This document shows, in pieces, positions 1 through 8,205 of a DNA stretch of 33,483 nt. Position 1 is the stretch's first letter. Every line of letters starts with the position of its first letter. Source of the stretch: Candidatus Nanohalarchaeota archaeon. Its GTDB lineage: Archaea; EX4484-52; B79-G9. The DNA is taken from the NCBI GenBank assembly GCA_030634545.1, contig DAOWAN010000013.1, positions 1 through 33,483 on the forward strand, read 5' to 3'. The notes beneath the pieces were generated by a model. The model worked only from the letters and a program-made list of their open reading frames with translations, was not told the origin of the DNA and searched no databases. The position numbers and the translations under genes are program-made.

Positions 1-13
1 AAAAAGAAACTGA

Positions 14-1030
14 ATCAGTATTTATACAGAGTCCTTATCTGCATTTTCCATATTTGAGAAAAAAAGCATTACTCTGGACATCAGTCTGGATAAAGACAAA
101 TATTACCTGGAAGAAAAACTTAATTTAAATGGGAAATTATTGGATGAACAGCTAAACGCTATAACTGATGCAACAATAACTTACAGTGTGGGAGGCATTT
201 CCGGGAAAGTTACAACTGATTCTAATGGTGATTTTTCAGCAACATTCAACGCTCCAAAAATAGAAGGCACTTTTGACCTGGGTGTAGAAGCTAAAAAAGA
301 CCCATATTTAATCAAAAAAAGCATCCGGATGACAACATATAGAAAAAGAGCACTCACAATTTCAACACCATCTTCCCCCGCAGTGGATTTGGACGTCCCT
401 TCTTACATCACATTCACAATAATCAATACAGGTCAGTCTGCAGTCTCAGACATCGCTCTCTCTGCAAGTGAAATTCCCGTGGATTGGTATCAGTTAAGTT
501 CTTCCAAAATAGACCGCCTTGATGCCGGCGAAAAACAGGAAATAGAGATGAAACTCCTTATACCCAAAGCTCAGTGTACAAACAATCAATGTATGCAGAA
601 ATACACTGTAAATTTAAATGCAAAATCAGACATTACAGTCACATCATCAAGCTTCACACTAAATATAAATAGCATATCTCCCAAGGCACAACCAGAAACA
701 CATATTGAAGAAACAAAAGCAGATGGTTCCCGTATTACAGGATTATCCACAGGGACATGGGGGAACAATAATCTGACCGTTTTTGTAATTTTTATTATGC
801 TCGTATCAATTATTTTATTTGCAAAAAAGCGCAATATGCTCAAAAGCGACGCGCGCAATTGCTTAACCCCGTTAATCAGGAGTGTTAAGACCGAAGTTTT
901 AAAAACAGGTGATAGTGGCGAAGCACCTTTCAGGATATCTGCAATAGAACCAGTTACAATGAAGAAAGGCGAAACACACAAAAAAGACCTTGAAGACATT
1001 ATCGTGAATCCATTCTCCAGAAACGAATAA
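14..1030 (+). CDS. Membrane-anchored Ig-like surface protein, 5' end unclear
   Basis: I do not recognise a specific function. The protein has an Ig-like region, then a CARDB/NEW3-like beta-sandwich (from about the VDLDVPSYITFTI stretch), a Ser/Thr-rich stalk, one hydrophobic helix (NLTVFVIFIMLVSIILF) followed by AKKR, and a cytoplasmic tail of about 75 residues. This is the topology of a type I surface protein. The first standard start codon in frame is TTG at 140. The reading frame is open back to a stop at 11-13, and residues before 140 (TLDISLDKDKYYLEEKLN) read like the start of the same Ig-like domain, so TTG 140 is probably not the true start. Frame 1 at the window edge reads like a basic, hydrophobic signal-peptide start, so a frameshift near 40-60 or a sequencing error in the A-run at 59-65 is possible. 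It lies near two more surface protein genes on the same strand. Confidence 0.7.
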   Translation: MSIYTESLSAFSIFEKKSITLDISLDKDKYYLEEKLNLNGKLLDEQLNAITDATITYSVGGISGKVTTDSNGDFSATFNAPKIEGTFDLGVEAKKDPYLIKKSIRMTTYRKRALTISTPSSPAVDLDVPSYITFTIINTGQSAVSDIALSASEIPVDWYQLSSSKIDRLDAGEKQEIEMKLLIPKAQCTNNQCMQKYTVNLNAKSDITVTSSSFTLNINSISPKAQPETHIEETKADGSRITGLSTGTWGNNNLTVFVIFIMLVSIILFAKKRNMLKSDARNCLTPLIRSVKTEVLKTGDSGEAPFRISAIEPVTMKKGETHKKDLEDIIVNPFSRNE

Positions 1031-1217
1031 CCAATGTGCGACTGTAAAATAGCAACCCATACTTTTGCGTTTTTTTACATAAAATCTGGTGAAAAATAGC
1101 CAGAGCCCATTGTTTTTGCGATATTTTATCGTCACACACATCATTCAGACAATAACGACAACCCCCGACCATATTGACTCAAAAAAACAACATTCAGACA
1201 GACGGGTATGAGTAAAA
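1031..1217. other. Intergenic, no gene seen
   Basis: No coding potential or RNA gene is recognised. A T-rich run at about 1069-1077 could end transcription of the upstream gene. A short CATTCAGACA motif occurs twice (near 1142 and 1192), too weak to interpret. Confidence 0.4.
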
Positions 1218-1338
1218 TTTCCGTGAAAAGTGTATTTTTTTGATGACCTAAAATACGTATTTTATGTGCTAAAGCGAAACCCTCTGACCTCTTCTCCAAT
1301 AGAACTCAAGGTTGCGGGGAAATTTAGTATCACGGAAA
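1218..1338 (+). repeat. Dispersed element copy A, inverted-repeat ends
   Basis: A 121-nt unit bounded by TTTCCGTGA (1218-1226) and its exact complement TCACGGAAA (1330-1338). A second copy lies at 22941-23063 in the same orientation. Conserved blocks are CCGTGAAAAGT, a TTTT run, TAAAATACG, TGCT-AA-CG, and at the 3' end TTTAGTAT then ACGGAAAAAATATCC, which continues past the inverted repeat. The middle (about 1282-1318) is not conserved. It lies between two surface protein genes. It could be a structured RNA, a miniature transposable element or a regulatory site; the sequence does not decide. Confidence 0.65.
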
Positions 1339-1365
1339 AAATATCCCTACCCAGACAGACCAAAC

Positions 1366-1375
1366 CTTTATATAC
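1366..1375 (+). promoter_or_regulatory. Probable TATA box for the 302-aa surface protein
   Basis: An A/C-rich BRE-like stretch followed by TTTATATAC. A start site about 26 nt downstream would give a leader of roughly 130 nt before ATG 1528. The rest of this spacer (1339-1527) contains no gene; a strong G-rich ribosome binding site lies at 1516-1521. Confidence 0.5.
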
Positions 1376-1527
1376 TACTTCTGTACAAAGATACATATTA
1401 GCTTAAAGTATGATTTAGTTTCAATTATAGTTAAGGTCGTTACTAAACGGATAAACTTAACCAAAAGGCGTTAACTATCCGGGCGAATCTCAAAGAATTC
1501 ATAAGTTACGTTAAAGGGGGGATAGAA

Positions 1528-2436
1528 ATGGAATTGGAGAAAGACAAATATTTTATTTTATCATATATATTGCTATTGTTATTACTCGTCGCTATACCTG
1601 CGGTAATAGCTGATGGCGCTAATGATGACCTGCCTACGTCAGTGACAATAGGAAATAGCCCGCCGACAGTCGGGACAATAACCTGCAACTCATCCTCTTT
1701 CATACCAGTAGCAGAATCAACCATTCTATTAAACTGTACTGCAACCGTTACAGATCTTAACGGCTATGAGGATTTAATGGGCATTCGTGCCGAATTCTAC
1801 AACGATACTCGCGGACTTTCCGCGAATCACACAATACATTACTACAATAATAGCTGTTTGTTCACCGAGAACGGAACCGCATCCACAAACAGTACCGTAG
1901 AATGCCTGTTCACCATATACTACCACGCAAATCCTGCAGACTGGACAATGTACTTCAACGTAACCGATAATAGCAGTGCGTACGGAAACAACACTGAGAC
2001 CATAACCATACAGTCATTAACTGCATTGAATGTCACCAATACCACAATTCCTTTTGGCGAGGTTAATCTCAATGAAGAATCATCACAGATAACAACAACA
2101 ATCAAGATTACAGGAAATGTTAACCTTGATCTGAATATTAACGAGTCATTATATAGTAGCAATATGAGTTGCGACGGTGTCGGCTCTACCAATATAAATA
2201 CAAATGCATCAACGACAGGTGTAAGATACAACACGACAAGCGGTTTCACTTTTGATGACACAACATGGAAACTTTCATCAGGCAATGATCTGGTGGATGT
2301 CAACTGGTCAAAATCTGATGAGGCATCATCTACGGACCCCCCAGAATACAACCTATATTGGAAAATAAAAATACCTGCAAGTGGCGTATCAGGAACCTGT
2401 ACAACCACAACAAGAATATCAGCAACACAAAGTTAA
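1528..2436 (+). CDS. Secreted, Asn/Thr-rich putative S-layer or glycoprotein
   Basis: The protein has a charged start, a long hydrophobic signal core (about residues 12-28, YILLLLLLVAIPAVIA) and then an Asn/Ser/Thr-rich exported chain with about twenty N-x-S/T sequons, which suggests N-glycosylation. It contains two or three beta-sandwich-like segments and a few Cys residues, with no C-terminal membrane helix. No enzymatic motif is seen. The ATG is supported by a G6 ribosome binding site 6 nt upstream (1516-1521). It sits between the element copy A and a hairpin terminator, so it is probably a single-gene transcript. It could be a minor S-layer, sheath or fibre subunit; this is inferred from composition only. 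Confidence 0.75.
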   Translation: MELEKDKYFILSYILLLLLLVAIPAVIADGANDDLPTSVTIGNSPPTVGTITCNSSSFIPVAESTILLNCTATVTDLNGYEDLMGIRAEFYNDTRGLSANHTIHYYNNSCLFTENGTASTNSTVECLFTIYYHANPADWTMYFNVTDNSSAYGNNTETITIQSLTALNVTNTTIPFGEVNLNEESSQITTTIKITGNVNLDLNINESLYSSNMSCDGVGSTNINTNASTTGVRYNTTSGFTFDDTTWKLSSGNDLVDVNWSKSDEASSTDPPEYNLYWKIKIPASGVSGTCTTTTRISATQS

Positions 2437-2454
2437 TAAACAACAATATAACAT

Positions 2455-2501
2455 TATGATTAGTGTATTTGTTGCCCTAATCATATCCTTTTTCTTTTTT
2501 T
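2455..2501 (+). terminator. Hairpin plus T-tract terminator
   Basis: TATGATTAG (2455-2463) pairs with CTAATCATA (2477-2485) through a 13-nt loop and is followed by a T-rich run (2489-2501). It lies 18 nt after the stop of the 302-aa surface protein. Confidence 0.7.
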
Positions 2502-2534
2502 GTGATTCCTGTTGGTTTTCACCTGCAAGATAAT

Positions 2535-2545
2535 CTTATAAAAAA
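2535..2545 (+). promoter_or_regulatory. TATA box for leaderless 464-aa ORF
   Basis: CTTATAAAAAA is centred about 26 nt upstream of ATG 2565, the spacing expected of an archaeal TATA box for a transcript starting at the ATG. There is no ribosome binding site before 2565. This supports 2565 over the GTG at 2502. Confidence 0.55.
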
Positions 2546-2564
2546 TAACAGCCAATATTTAGTT

Positions 2565-3896
2565 ATGTCAAAACTGCAAAAACTCTCATTAGCCATCCTC
2601 TTAACTTTGCTATTATCTCTTTTATCAAACACTGTTCACGCCGGGGGATTCGCCGCAGGTCCCGGCAAAATGTATTTCAACAAAGTACTCAGAGGAGGAT
2701 ATGCCGAGCAGGAAATCTATTTATACAACCCTGAAGACCGTATAACAGACATTGAAATATTCGTTGAAGGCTCCTTTGCCGATTGGACATATTTTGATCC
2801 CGGAAAAAAATTTAGTATTCCAACAAAAGGCACTCGTTACATCAAAACATCTATCGAGCCGCCGGCAGATGTGGCGAACGGAGTTTATGAGGGTACTATC
2901 AACATAGTCTCCAAGCCAAGGCGCATCCCGACAATAGAGGGTCATGGCATGTCAATAGAGACTGCTATTAGCCTGAAGGTATTCATAGAGATAACAGGCG
3001 AACAGATAATAAGATATAAAGTAAAAAACATTGCAGTACAAGGCGTTGAGGAAGGACATAACATCCCGGTTTCTATTACCGGCATAAACAAAGGAAATGT
3101 TAAGGTCTCACCCAAGGTCCAAATCAATCTCCATAATTGGGATAAGTCCATGTTGATTAAGTCCGATAATTTCACATTAGGTGAAACGTTACCGACAACA
3201 GAAAAAACATACAACCTGAACATTTCCTCAAAAGACTTGGCAGAAGGACAATATTGGGCAAACGTCTCTGTTTTTGTTGCAGATGATATAATAGAAAACA
3301 AATTACTGACATTTGACATCATGAAAAAAGGCTCACTGACAAGAAAAGGTGAACTCATAAACATAAAAACAGGTAACTCCTGGATAAAAGTAGGAGATGT
3401 TGCGCGAGTGGACGCTGTTTTTAAAAACACAGGTCAGATATCAACAAATGCAAAATTCAGGGGCGAAGTTTATCTCAATGAAATATTGATTGAAACATTA
3501 CAAAGTGATGAATTGGAAGTGCCAATAGGTGAAACAGCCAACTTAACCGCATACTATACCCCGGTAAAGCCCGGAAGATACACAATTAATGGTGTCGTTT
3601 ACTATTCCGGCAAAATGACCTACGAAAAAGGGACTGTAATCAATGTTTCCCCTGCAGAGAGGCTGACCGGCAGTGTAAATTCACTGGATAAAAAAATTGT
3701 GGTGGTGATTCTTTTAGCTTTCCTTCTCATTACATTATATCTGCATTACAGGACAAAAAATAGCGGATATAAAGACGATGATCTTAAATCGGTATCTGGC
3801 AAGTTCGCGAATGTTGAAAATAATCTGGAAAAAATAATGAGAGACACCAAAAGGATGAAAAAAAAGATGCAAATGCTAAAGACAAGACGATTCTGA
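2565..3896 (+). CDS. Membrane-anchored surface protein with NEW3/CARDB-like domains
   Basis: From ATG 2565 the protein has a classic signal peptide (LAILLTLLLSLLSNTVHA), then an Ig-like domain of the kind seen in archaeal NEW3/DUF916-like proteins (FAAGPGKMYF, a tract discussing wall-proximal beta strands), two further CARDB-like beta-sandwiches (NINVSITGINKGN and VARVDAVFKNTG regions), a membrane helix near the C-terminus (KIVVVILLAFLLITLYLHY) and a short cytoplasmic Lys-rich coiled coil. The longer reading from GTG 2502 would put 21 polar residues before the signal peptide and is rejected. No catalytic motif is visible. A 14-bp perfect palindrome follows the stop (3897-3910). Before transposon insertion the next gene downstream would have been mscS. 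Confidence 0.75.
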   Translation: MSKLQKLSLAILLTLLLSLLSNTVHAGGFAAGPGKMYFNKVLRGGYAEQEIYLYNPEDRITDIEIFVEGSFADWTYFDPGKKFSIPTKGTRYIKTSIEPPADVANGVYEGTINIVSKPRRIPTIEGHGMSIETAISLKVFIEITGEQIIRYKVKNIAVQGVEEGHNIPVSITGINKGNVKVSPKVQINLHNWDKSMLIKSDNFTLGETLPTTEKTYNLNISSKDLAEGQYWANVSVFVADDIIENKLLTFDIMKKGSLTRKGELINIKTGNSWIKVGDVARVDAVFKNTGQISTNAKFRGEVYLNEILIETLQSDELEVPIGETANLTAYYTPVKPGRYTINGVVYYSGKMTYEKGTVINVSPAERLTGSVNSLDKKIVVVILLAFLLITLYLHYRTKNSGYKDDDLKSVSGKFANVENNLEKIMRDTKRMKKKMQMLKTRRF

Positions 3897-3989
3897 TTGA
3901 GTATACTCAAGTAAATTATACTTTGTAAAGACACAGGTAACATGATTAATTCCACCGGGAGTATAGTAAAATACATCTGATTTTTGATA

Positions 3990-3998
3990 CCCGCAGTG
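3990..3998 (+). repeat. Target-site duplication, left copy
   Basis: CCCGCAGTG, repeated exactly at 8593-8601 immediately outside the other inverted repeat. Confidence 0.85.
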
Positions 3999-4053
3999 GG
4001 CTTTGCTCCTAAAGTCCACTTTGCTCCTAAAGTAGAAGTTCTGCTCCTAAAGT
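3999..4053. repeat. Left transposon end: TIR plus two internal iterons
   Basis: Three same-direction copies of GCTCCTAAAGT occur at 4005-4015 (part of the TIR), 4023-4033 and 4043-4053, with starts 18 and 20 bp apart. They are probably transposase binding sites. Confidence 0.8.
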
Positions 4054-4061
4054 GGTTGAAA

Positions 4062-4562
4062 TCATATTTTCCTTCCAAAAACCTCTTTATTTAATAGAGT
4101 CATCATATCTTCAACGTGATTCTTCATTTCTATGGCTTTACTACGAGTTATGTTTACATCATTTTTTTCTTTATGGTGTATAATTTTATTCCGTAAATCT
4201 TCCAACGACTTAATGTCTCTCCATATCTTTCTTTGTTTTATTTTTTTAGCATCCATTTTCGAGAAATGTTCAATTATGAAGAGAATCTTTTTTGTTGTAG
4301 ATGGTCTAGAACTTCTCTCTATAAATTTGCCATCGTCATTCACGGCATACTCTTTCTCTAATAGGTATTTTTTAACATGTGACCTTAATCTGCTGCTTTT
4401 AGACAAAGAGTCACTAATCGCATTTACATAGCTTTCGAGGGCAATCCATGATAAAATTAAAGAGGATATTGGATAATATTCTTTTTCTTTTTTATCCAAT
4501 GAACACGATTCTTTGTTACAGAAATGTTCACTTGCTTTCAAATAGAATTTATATGTTTTCAT
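4062..4562 (-). CDS. HEPN-domain putative RNase, transposon cargo
   Basis: A 166-aa mostly helical protein. Near the C-terminus it carries LRNKIIHHKEK (R124, H129), matching the R-x4-H motif (often RN-x3-H) of HEPN nucleases; the hydrophobic helix ILSWIALESYVNAI before it is also typical of HEPN folds. HEPN proteins commonly act as metal-independent RNases in toxin, abortive-infection and CRISPR effectors. Its ATG directly abuts the TAA of the upstream DGQHR gene (TAA then ATG with no gap), so the two are almost certainly translated together. It is the last gene before the left transposon end. Domain assignment is by motif reading only; nuclease activity and the role as toxin are inferred. 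Confidence 0.7.
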   Translation of the reverse strand: MKTYKFYLKASEHFCNKESCSLDKKEKEYYPISSLILSWIALESYVNAISDSLSKSSRLRSHVKKYLLEKEYAVNDDGKFIERSSRPSTTKKILFIIEHFSKMDAKKIKQRKIWRDIKSLEDLRNKIIHHKEKNDVNITRSKAIEMKNHVEDMMTLLNKEVFGRKI

Positions 4563-5975
4563 TTAGAACGCATTTTTCTTTTTTTCTTCTGCCTCTATTG
4601 ATGCCCTATTTGCATGATATATTTCTATTGCGGCATTACACATGTCAATAGTTATTTTGTGTTTTTCGGATTTTGAGTATTCTAAGAATAGCTGAAGTAA
4701 TCTTCCTCTTTCCTTTTTTTCCATCCTTGTCCCTAACCCTCTATATGTTTCGGGGTCGGTTTTATGCTTTGCTTTTGACATTGATGTTGCATTTAATGGG
4801 TCAGAATCTCCCGATAACTCCGAAAGAGAAAATAATTTTTTTAACCTCTTTTCATCTTTTTGAAGGTAACCTGCCGCAAAAGACCAACTAGATATAATCG
4901 AATAACTGAACGATTTTATTTTATACTCTTTCTTTGCACTACCCTTTATTTTATCGGCATTCTTAAATTGTGCTTCATGTAACTTTGCGAATCTTTTAAC
5001 TGTTTCTATCAACCGATTATCATCAAAATTTCCACTCTTTTTGAATTTATTAAATATTTTTATGTACTCTTTATCCACATCCTTGCCTGTTGTACATATA
5101 TATGGCTCAAGGGCATCTTTATCGGCATCTCCATCGTATTCAAGACCCACGAAGAAATTCACCAAGAATGTCCTCATCATTCTTACTGTAGGATTAAATT
5201 CATCTTCATGTCTTCTTTTGTCGCCAAAATCTTTGTCTTTATATAATATTCCATTTTCTTGACAGAGGTTACGAAGCATATTCGCAGGAGATAATCTGTG
5301 TTCTTCTATTCTATCTCTTAAATCGCTTGATACATTAATATTGGTATTTGAAATCCTCATTATTTCTGCTCTTTGGTCTTTATCCAAATCAAAATATACT
5401 TTTATTCCATGATAATTATTCTCTTCTTTTATCAAAGCATTTTTTATGGCTTCAAATCTATGTTGCCCACCTAATATTTTTAGTGGTTTATTTGGGGTGT
5501 AGTTATTATTATATTCAATTACGATTTCAGTAAACGCTCTTCCATCTACTGCATCATCAGCCATTCTGATAAAATAATAATTATCGGGTTCTAGTTCTCT
5601 GTTGGCTCTATGCTCTTCTTGTAGTTCTGGGTCAATAACAGAATCTTTATCTCCTAATTTTACTAAATCTGAAGCGGCTACATAAACTTGGCAAAAAAAA
5701 GTCATTGATTTTTTATCTTTTATTATTATGAATGGTATATCATTTCCCTTTTCATATGTGGGTATTTCATTTCTGAATTTTTTTATCTCATGGACTATGT
5801 TTTCTGGCATATCTTTAATGACTACTAGTTCTTTTGTATTGTGTATGGGTTCAAGAGCCGTCTTTAATAAAACTTCAACCGCTTCGTTGTTATTTTTAAG
5901 TCCTTTATTGACTTTGAAATTTAATACCTTATTCCACAATTCTTCTTCCGCATCAAATAATAATTTCTTTGCCAT
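4563..5975 (-). CDS. DGQHR-domain (DndB/ParB-like) protein, transposon cargo
   Basis: A 470-aa protein. The GGQHR motif (residues 169-173, in LKILGGQHRFEAIKNA) and the later ISNTNINVSSDLRDRI tract (about 208-223) are the signature of the DGQHR family, which includes DndB, the regulator of DNA phosphorothioation operons, and distant ParB/Srx-fold relatives. The N-terminal 42 residues form a helical segment that could be a small DNA-binding domain of ribbon-helix-helix type; this is uncertain. The ATG at 5975 has a GGTGG ribosome binding site (about 5981-5985). The gene is divergent from the transposase across a region with four symmetrical operator-like sites and abuts the HEPN gene. No phosphorothioation (DndACDE) genes are present. 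A role as antitoxin or regulator of the HEPN protein is inference. Confidence 0.75.
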   Translation of the reverse strand: MAKKLLFDAEEELWNKVLNFKVNKGLKNNNEAVEVLLKTALEPIHNTKELVVIKDMPENIVHEIKKFRNEIPTYEKGNDIPFIIIKDKKSMTFFCQVYVAASDLVKLGDKDSVIDPELQEEHRANRELEPDNYYFIRMADDAVDGRAFTEIVIEYNNNYTPNKPLKILGGQHRFEAIKNALIKEENNYHGIKVYFDLDKDQRAEIMRISNTNINVSSDLRDRIEEHRLSPANMLRNLCQENGILYKDKDFGDKRRHEDEFNPTVRMMRTFLVNFFVGLEYDGDADKDALEPYICTTGKDVDKEYIKIFNKFKKSGNFDDNRLIETVKRFAKLHEAQFKNADKIKGSAKKEYKIKSFSYSIISSWSFAAGYLQKDEKRLKKLFSLSELSGDSDPLNATSMSKAKHKTDPETYRGLGTRMEKKERGRLLQLFLEYSKSEKHKITIDMCNAAIEIYHANRASIEAEEKKKNAF

Positions 5976-5998
5976 AAAACCACCTCAATTAGTAATCA

Positions 5999-6071
5999 TT
6001 AATAGTTATTAATAGTTAAGTATTTAAATCTTCTTACCCTATATTTATTAACAACTATTAACAACCATTAA
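5999..6071. promoter_or_regulatory. Divergent promoter with paired inverted operator sites
   Basis: TTAATAGTT occurs at 5999-6007 and 6009-6017. Its complement occurs at 6053-6061 (AACTATTAA) and 6063-6071 (AACCATTAA, one change). Each pair is spaced by 10 bp, and the whole is symmetrical about 6035. TATA-like stretches lie at 6018-6029 and 6039-6049. This is the control region between the DGQHR gene and the transposase. Helical phasing suggests a cooperatively binding small regulator, perhaps the DGQHR N-terminus. Confidence 0.6.
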
Positions 6072-6093
6072 TAAATCTGAAGAGGCGATATAA

Positions 6094-7287
6094 ATGGATG
6101 GACGACAACAAAGAGGATTGATGATAGCGAAAACATCAGATATAAAGAAATGCGATGACGGGTGGGCTGTGCCTTCGCAGAGTAGTGGTAAAATATACAC
6201 CGTCCAATTAGAGGGTCACGAACCACACTGTAATTGTCCTGATTGCGAAATGAGACGAACAAAATGCAAACACATCTGGGCGGTTGAATACTACATGAAA
6301 CAGACCATAGATGATGAAGGCAACACAACAACCATGAAAGCAATGAAGGTTACATACACACAGGATTGGAAAGCCTACAACAAGGCGCAGACAGGCGAGG
6401 TAAACCAATTTGACGCACTCTTAAAAGATTTGGTTGAAAGTGTTGAAGAGCCAGAATACAAGTTCGGCAGACCGCGATTGAGCTTAAAGGAAAGCGCGTT
6501 TTGCACTATCCAGAAAGTATATTCGCAACTATCGAGCAGAAGAGCGCATTCACTTTACAAAAACGCAAACGATAGAGGGCAGATAACGCACCCACCAAAC
6601 TTCAACGCAATCAATAAATTAATGAACAAAGAGGACATTACACCAATATTACAGAACCTAATAACACTATCTTCTGCGCCATTAAAGAGTGTGGAACACC
6701 AATTCGCTGTTGACAGTTCAGGATTCAGGACAACACGCTTTAACGAATACTGCAAAGAGAAACACAGGACAAAGAAACAGCACCGATGGGTTAAAGCGCA
6801 TATCTGTTGCGGTGTAAAGACAAACATCATATGTTCCGCAGAGATAACAGACGAAAGCGGAGCAGACAGCCCGCAGTTCGCACCGTTGGTTAAGACAACC
6901 TCAAGTAATGGTTTTAATATGCATGAAGTCACCGCAGATAAGGCATACAGTTCAAAGAAGAATTTATCTGTGGTTAGCGAAATTGGCGGTACACCTTACA
7001 TCCCATTCAAGACCAACGCCACAGGCAAAGCACGGGGGTCTATGTTGTGGTCTAAGATGTATCATTATTTCCAGTTCAAGCAAGAAGAGTTTGCAGAACA
7101 TTACCACAAACGAAGCAACGTGGAAACGACTTTTCACATGATTAAATCGAAGTTCGGCGATAGCTTGAAGTCCAAGAGCCATACCGCGCAGGTAAATGAG
7201 ATGCTATGCAAGATAATCTGCCATAATGTATGTGTGGTTATCCATGAGGTGCATGAGTTGGGGATAACGGCGAATTTCTCCGAATAA
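6094..7287 (+). CDS. DDE transposase with N-terminal SWIM zinc finger
   Basis: A 397-aa protein. The N-terminus has a SWIM finger, C46-x-C48-x9-C58-x-H60 (HCNCPDC and CKHIW). The catalytic core shows D207 (FAVDSSGF), D282 (VTADKAYSS) and E344 (RSNVETTFHMIKSKFG), the spacing and flanks of IS4/IS5-like DDE_Tnp_1 enzymes. The E-motif helix with Y/H-x-x-R-S-x-V-E is typical. ATG 6094 has a GAGG ribosome binding site 8 nt upstream (6082-6085). It catalyses excision and insertion at the 17-bp ends. The 9-bp target duplication fits IS4-like elements better than IS5-like ones, but I cannot name the family. It looks complete, with no frameshift. Confidence 0.9.
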   Translation: MDGRQQRGLMIAKTSDIKKCDDGWAVPSQSSGKIYTVQLEGHEPHCNCPDCEMRRTKCKHIWAVEYYMKQTIDDEGNTTTMKAMKVTYTQDWKAYNKAQTGEVNQFDALLKDLVESVEEPEYKFGRPRLSLKESAFCTIQKVYSQLSSRRAHSLYKNANDRGQITHPPNFNAINKLMNKEDITPILQNLITLSSAPLKSVEHQFAVDSSGFRTTRFNEYCKEKHRTKKQHRWVKAHICCGVKTNIICSAEITDESGADSPQFAPLVKTTSSNGFNMHEVTADKAYSSKKNLSVVSEIGGTPYIPFKTNATGKARGSMLWSKMYHYFQFKQEEFAEHYHKRSNVETTFHMIKSKFGDSLKSKSHTAQVNEMLCKIICHNVCVVIHEVHELGITANFSE

Positions 7288-7288
7288 C

Positions 7289-7298
7289 TTATATAAAC
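7289..7298 (+). promoter_or_regulatory. TATA box for leaderless membrane protein gene
   Basis: CTTATATAAA lies about 26 nt before ATG 7319, with no ribosome binding site, so transcription probably begins at the start codon. The next gene therefore has its own promoter, separate from the transposase. Confidence 0.6.
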
Positions 7299-7318
7299 TA
7301 TCTCACAAAATAACTTCT

Positions 7319-7867
7319 ATGTTTGTAACGGAATTTGTTGGGCTTTTGAATTCTCTTGGACTAAACCCGCAGACATTAACGCCATTGGGTATTGTTAGTG
7401 TAATTGCCTATCTTGTATTTTCAAAGAAAGTAAATACAAAACTAAATAAATTAAATAATAGCCATCTTACTCCAATTAAGTTGGCAATTACTGAGATGCA
7501 GACACATATGCGAATTGGCGGTACCGATATTCAACATAATTTAACCGAAGTTGCAAATAGCCCTATTCAACCGACAAAATTTGGACAGGAATTACTTAAA
7601 AAAAGCGGATTAGAAGAATTTATAAAAACTAAGAAAACGATATTGATAAAGAAGTTAGATGTTAAATTAACTAAAGACTCAAAAGCCTATACTGATTATG
7701 ATGTTCAAGAGCAATCAATAAACCTTATGATTGAACTAAAAGATACCAGTTTGTTAAATAATGTCAAAAACTATGCATTTGAAAATGGAATAAGAGTTGA
7801 AATACTTTTAAGGCTTGGCGGTTTCATGTTAAGAGATATTTTTTTAAAGAACAAAAACAAAAAATAA
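7319..7867 (+). CDS. Membrane-anchored protein of unknown function, transposon cargo
   Basis: A 182-aa protein. One hydrophobic helix (about residues 18-34, LTPLGIVSVIAYLVFS) is followed by a basic, helical linker and a cytoplasmic domain beginning near NSPIQPTKFGQELLKKSG and ending with YAFENGIRVEILLRLGGFML. I recall a widespread uncharacterised bacterial and archaeal family with this SP-x-LT-x-x-G and NGI-x-x-E-x-L-R-x-GG pattern, often near mobile or defence genes, but cannot name it. It lies inside the transposon with its own promoter. A link with the HEPN-DGQHR pair (for example as a membrane effector) is speculation based on co-location. Confidence 0.65.
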   Translation: MFVTEFVGLLNSLGLNPQTLTPLGIVSVIAYLVFSKKVNTKLNKLNNSHLTPIKLAITEMQTHMRIGGTDIQHNLTEVANSPIQPTKFGQELLKKSGLEEFIKTKKTILIKKLDVKLTKDSKAYTDYDVQEQSINLMIELKDTSLLNNVKNYAFENGIRVEILLRLGGFMLRDIFLKNKNKK

Positions 7868-8172
7868 TTTGAGCATCTCTGAATTCGGGTATGTCTTCTC
7901 ACATTCTTTCTGCACAAGTCTGATTGTCAGATGTTCAACACAAATAACATACACTAATACTACGGGTGATGGACGATAAATGACTTTAGTGTGTGGAACA
8001 ATGACGTATAACTTCATGACGTAATGACACATGACGTATGGACGTTATGACATGATGCATGGACGCTATGACAGTGTACAGTGTGTAAAGGAATGGTGCG
8101 CGGAGCACCGAAAAACCGCCAAAACTATTTATTCTTATCTATTCATCTATACTTTTTAGGATATAAAATACT
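7868..8172. other. Transposon non-coding stretch with degenerate repeats
   Basis: From 8001 to 8075 the sequence repeats ATGACGTA (three times) and GGACG-TATGACA (at 8040 and 8061, 21 bp apart). A GGTGC/GCACC hairpin lies at 8095-8109. No gene is seen here. It may be a binding array or a decayed coding region. Confidence 0.5.
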
Positions 8173-8205
8173 TTGAAAAAAAGTAAAAAAAGATTCAAAA
8201 AAAAT

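Noticed and set aside
1250-1263. Perfect palindrome AAAATACGTATTTT in element copy A as an operator
   Set aside because: Copy B reads AAAATACGCACAG at this place, so the symmetry is not conserved; only the left half is.
1240-1290. C/D box guide RNA in the element copy A
   Set aside because: A TGATGA and a CTGA occur, but copy B lacks the TGATGA, and no matching box order is conserved between copies.
2502-2564. Upstream GTG start for the 464-aa surface protein
   Set aside because: It puts polar residues before a clear signal peptide and lies inside the terminator tail of the previous gene.
3897-3910. 14-bp palindrome TTGAGTATACTCAA as a transposon end
   Set aside because: It lies 80 bp outside the target duplication; it is more likely a weak terminator or regulatory site of the 464-aa gene.
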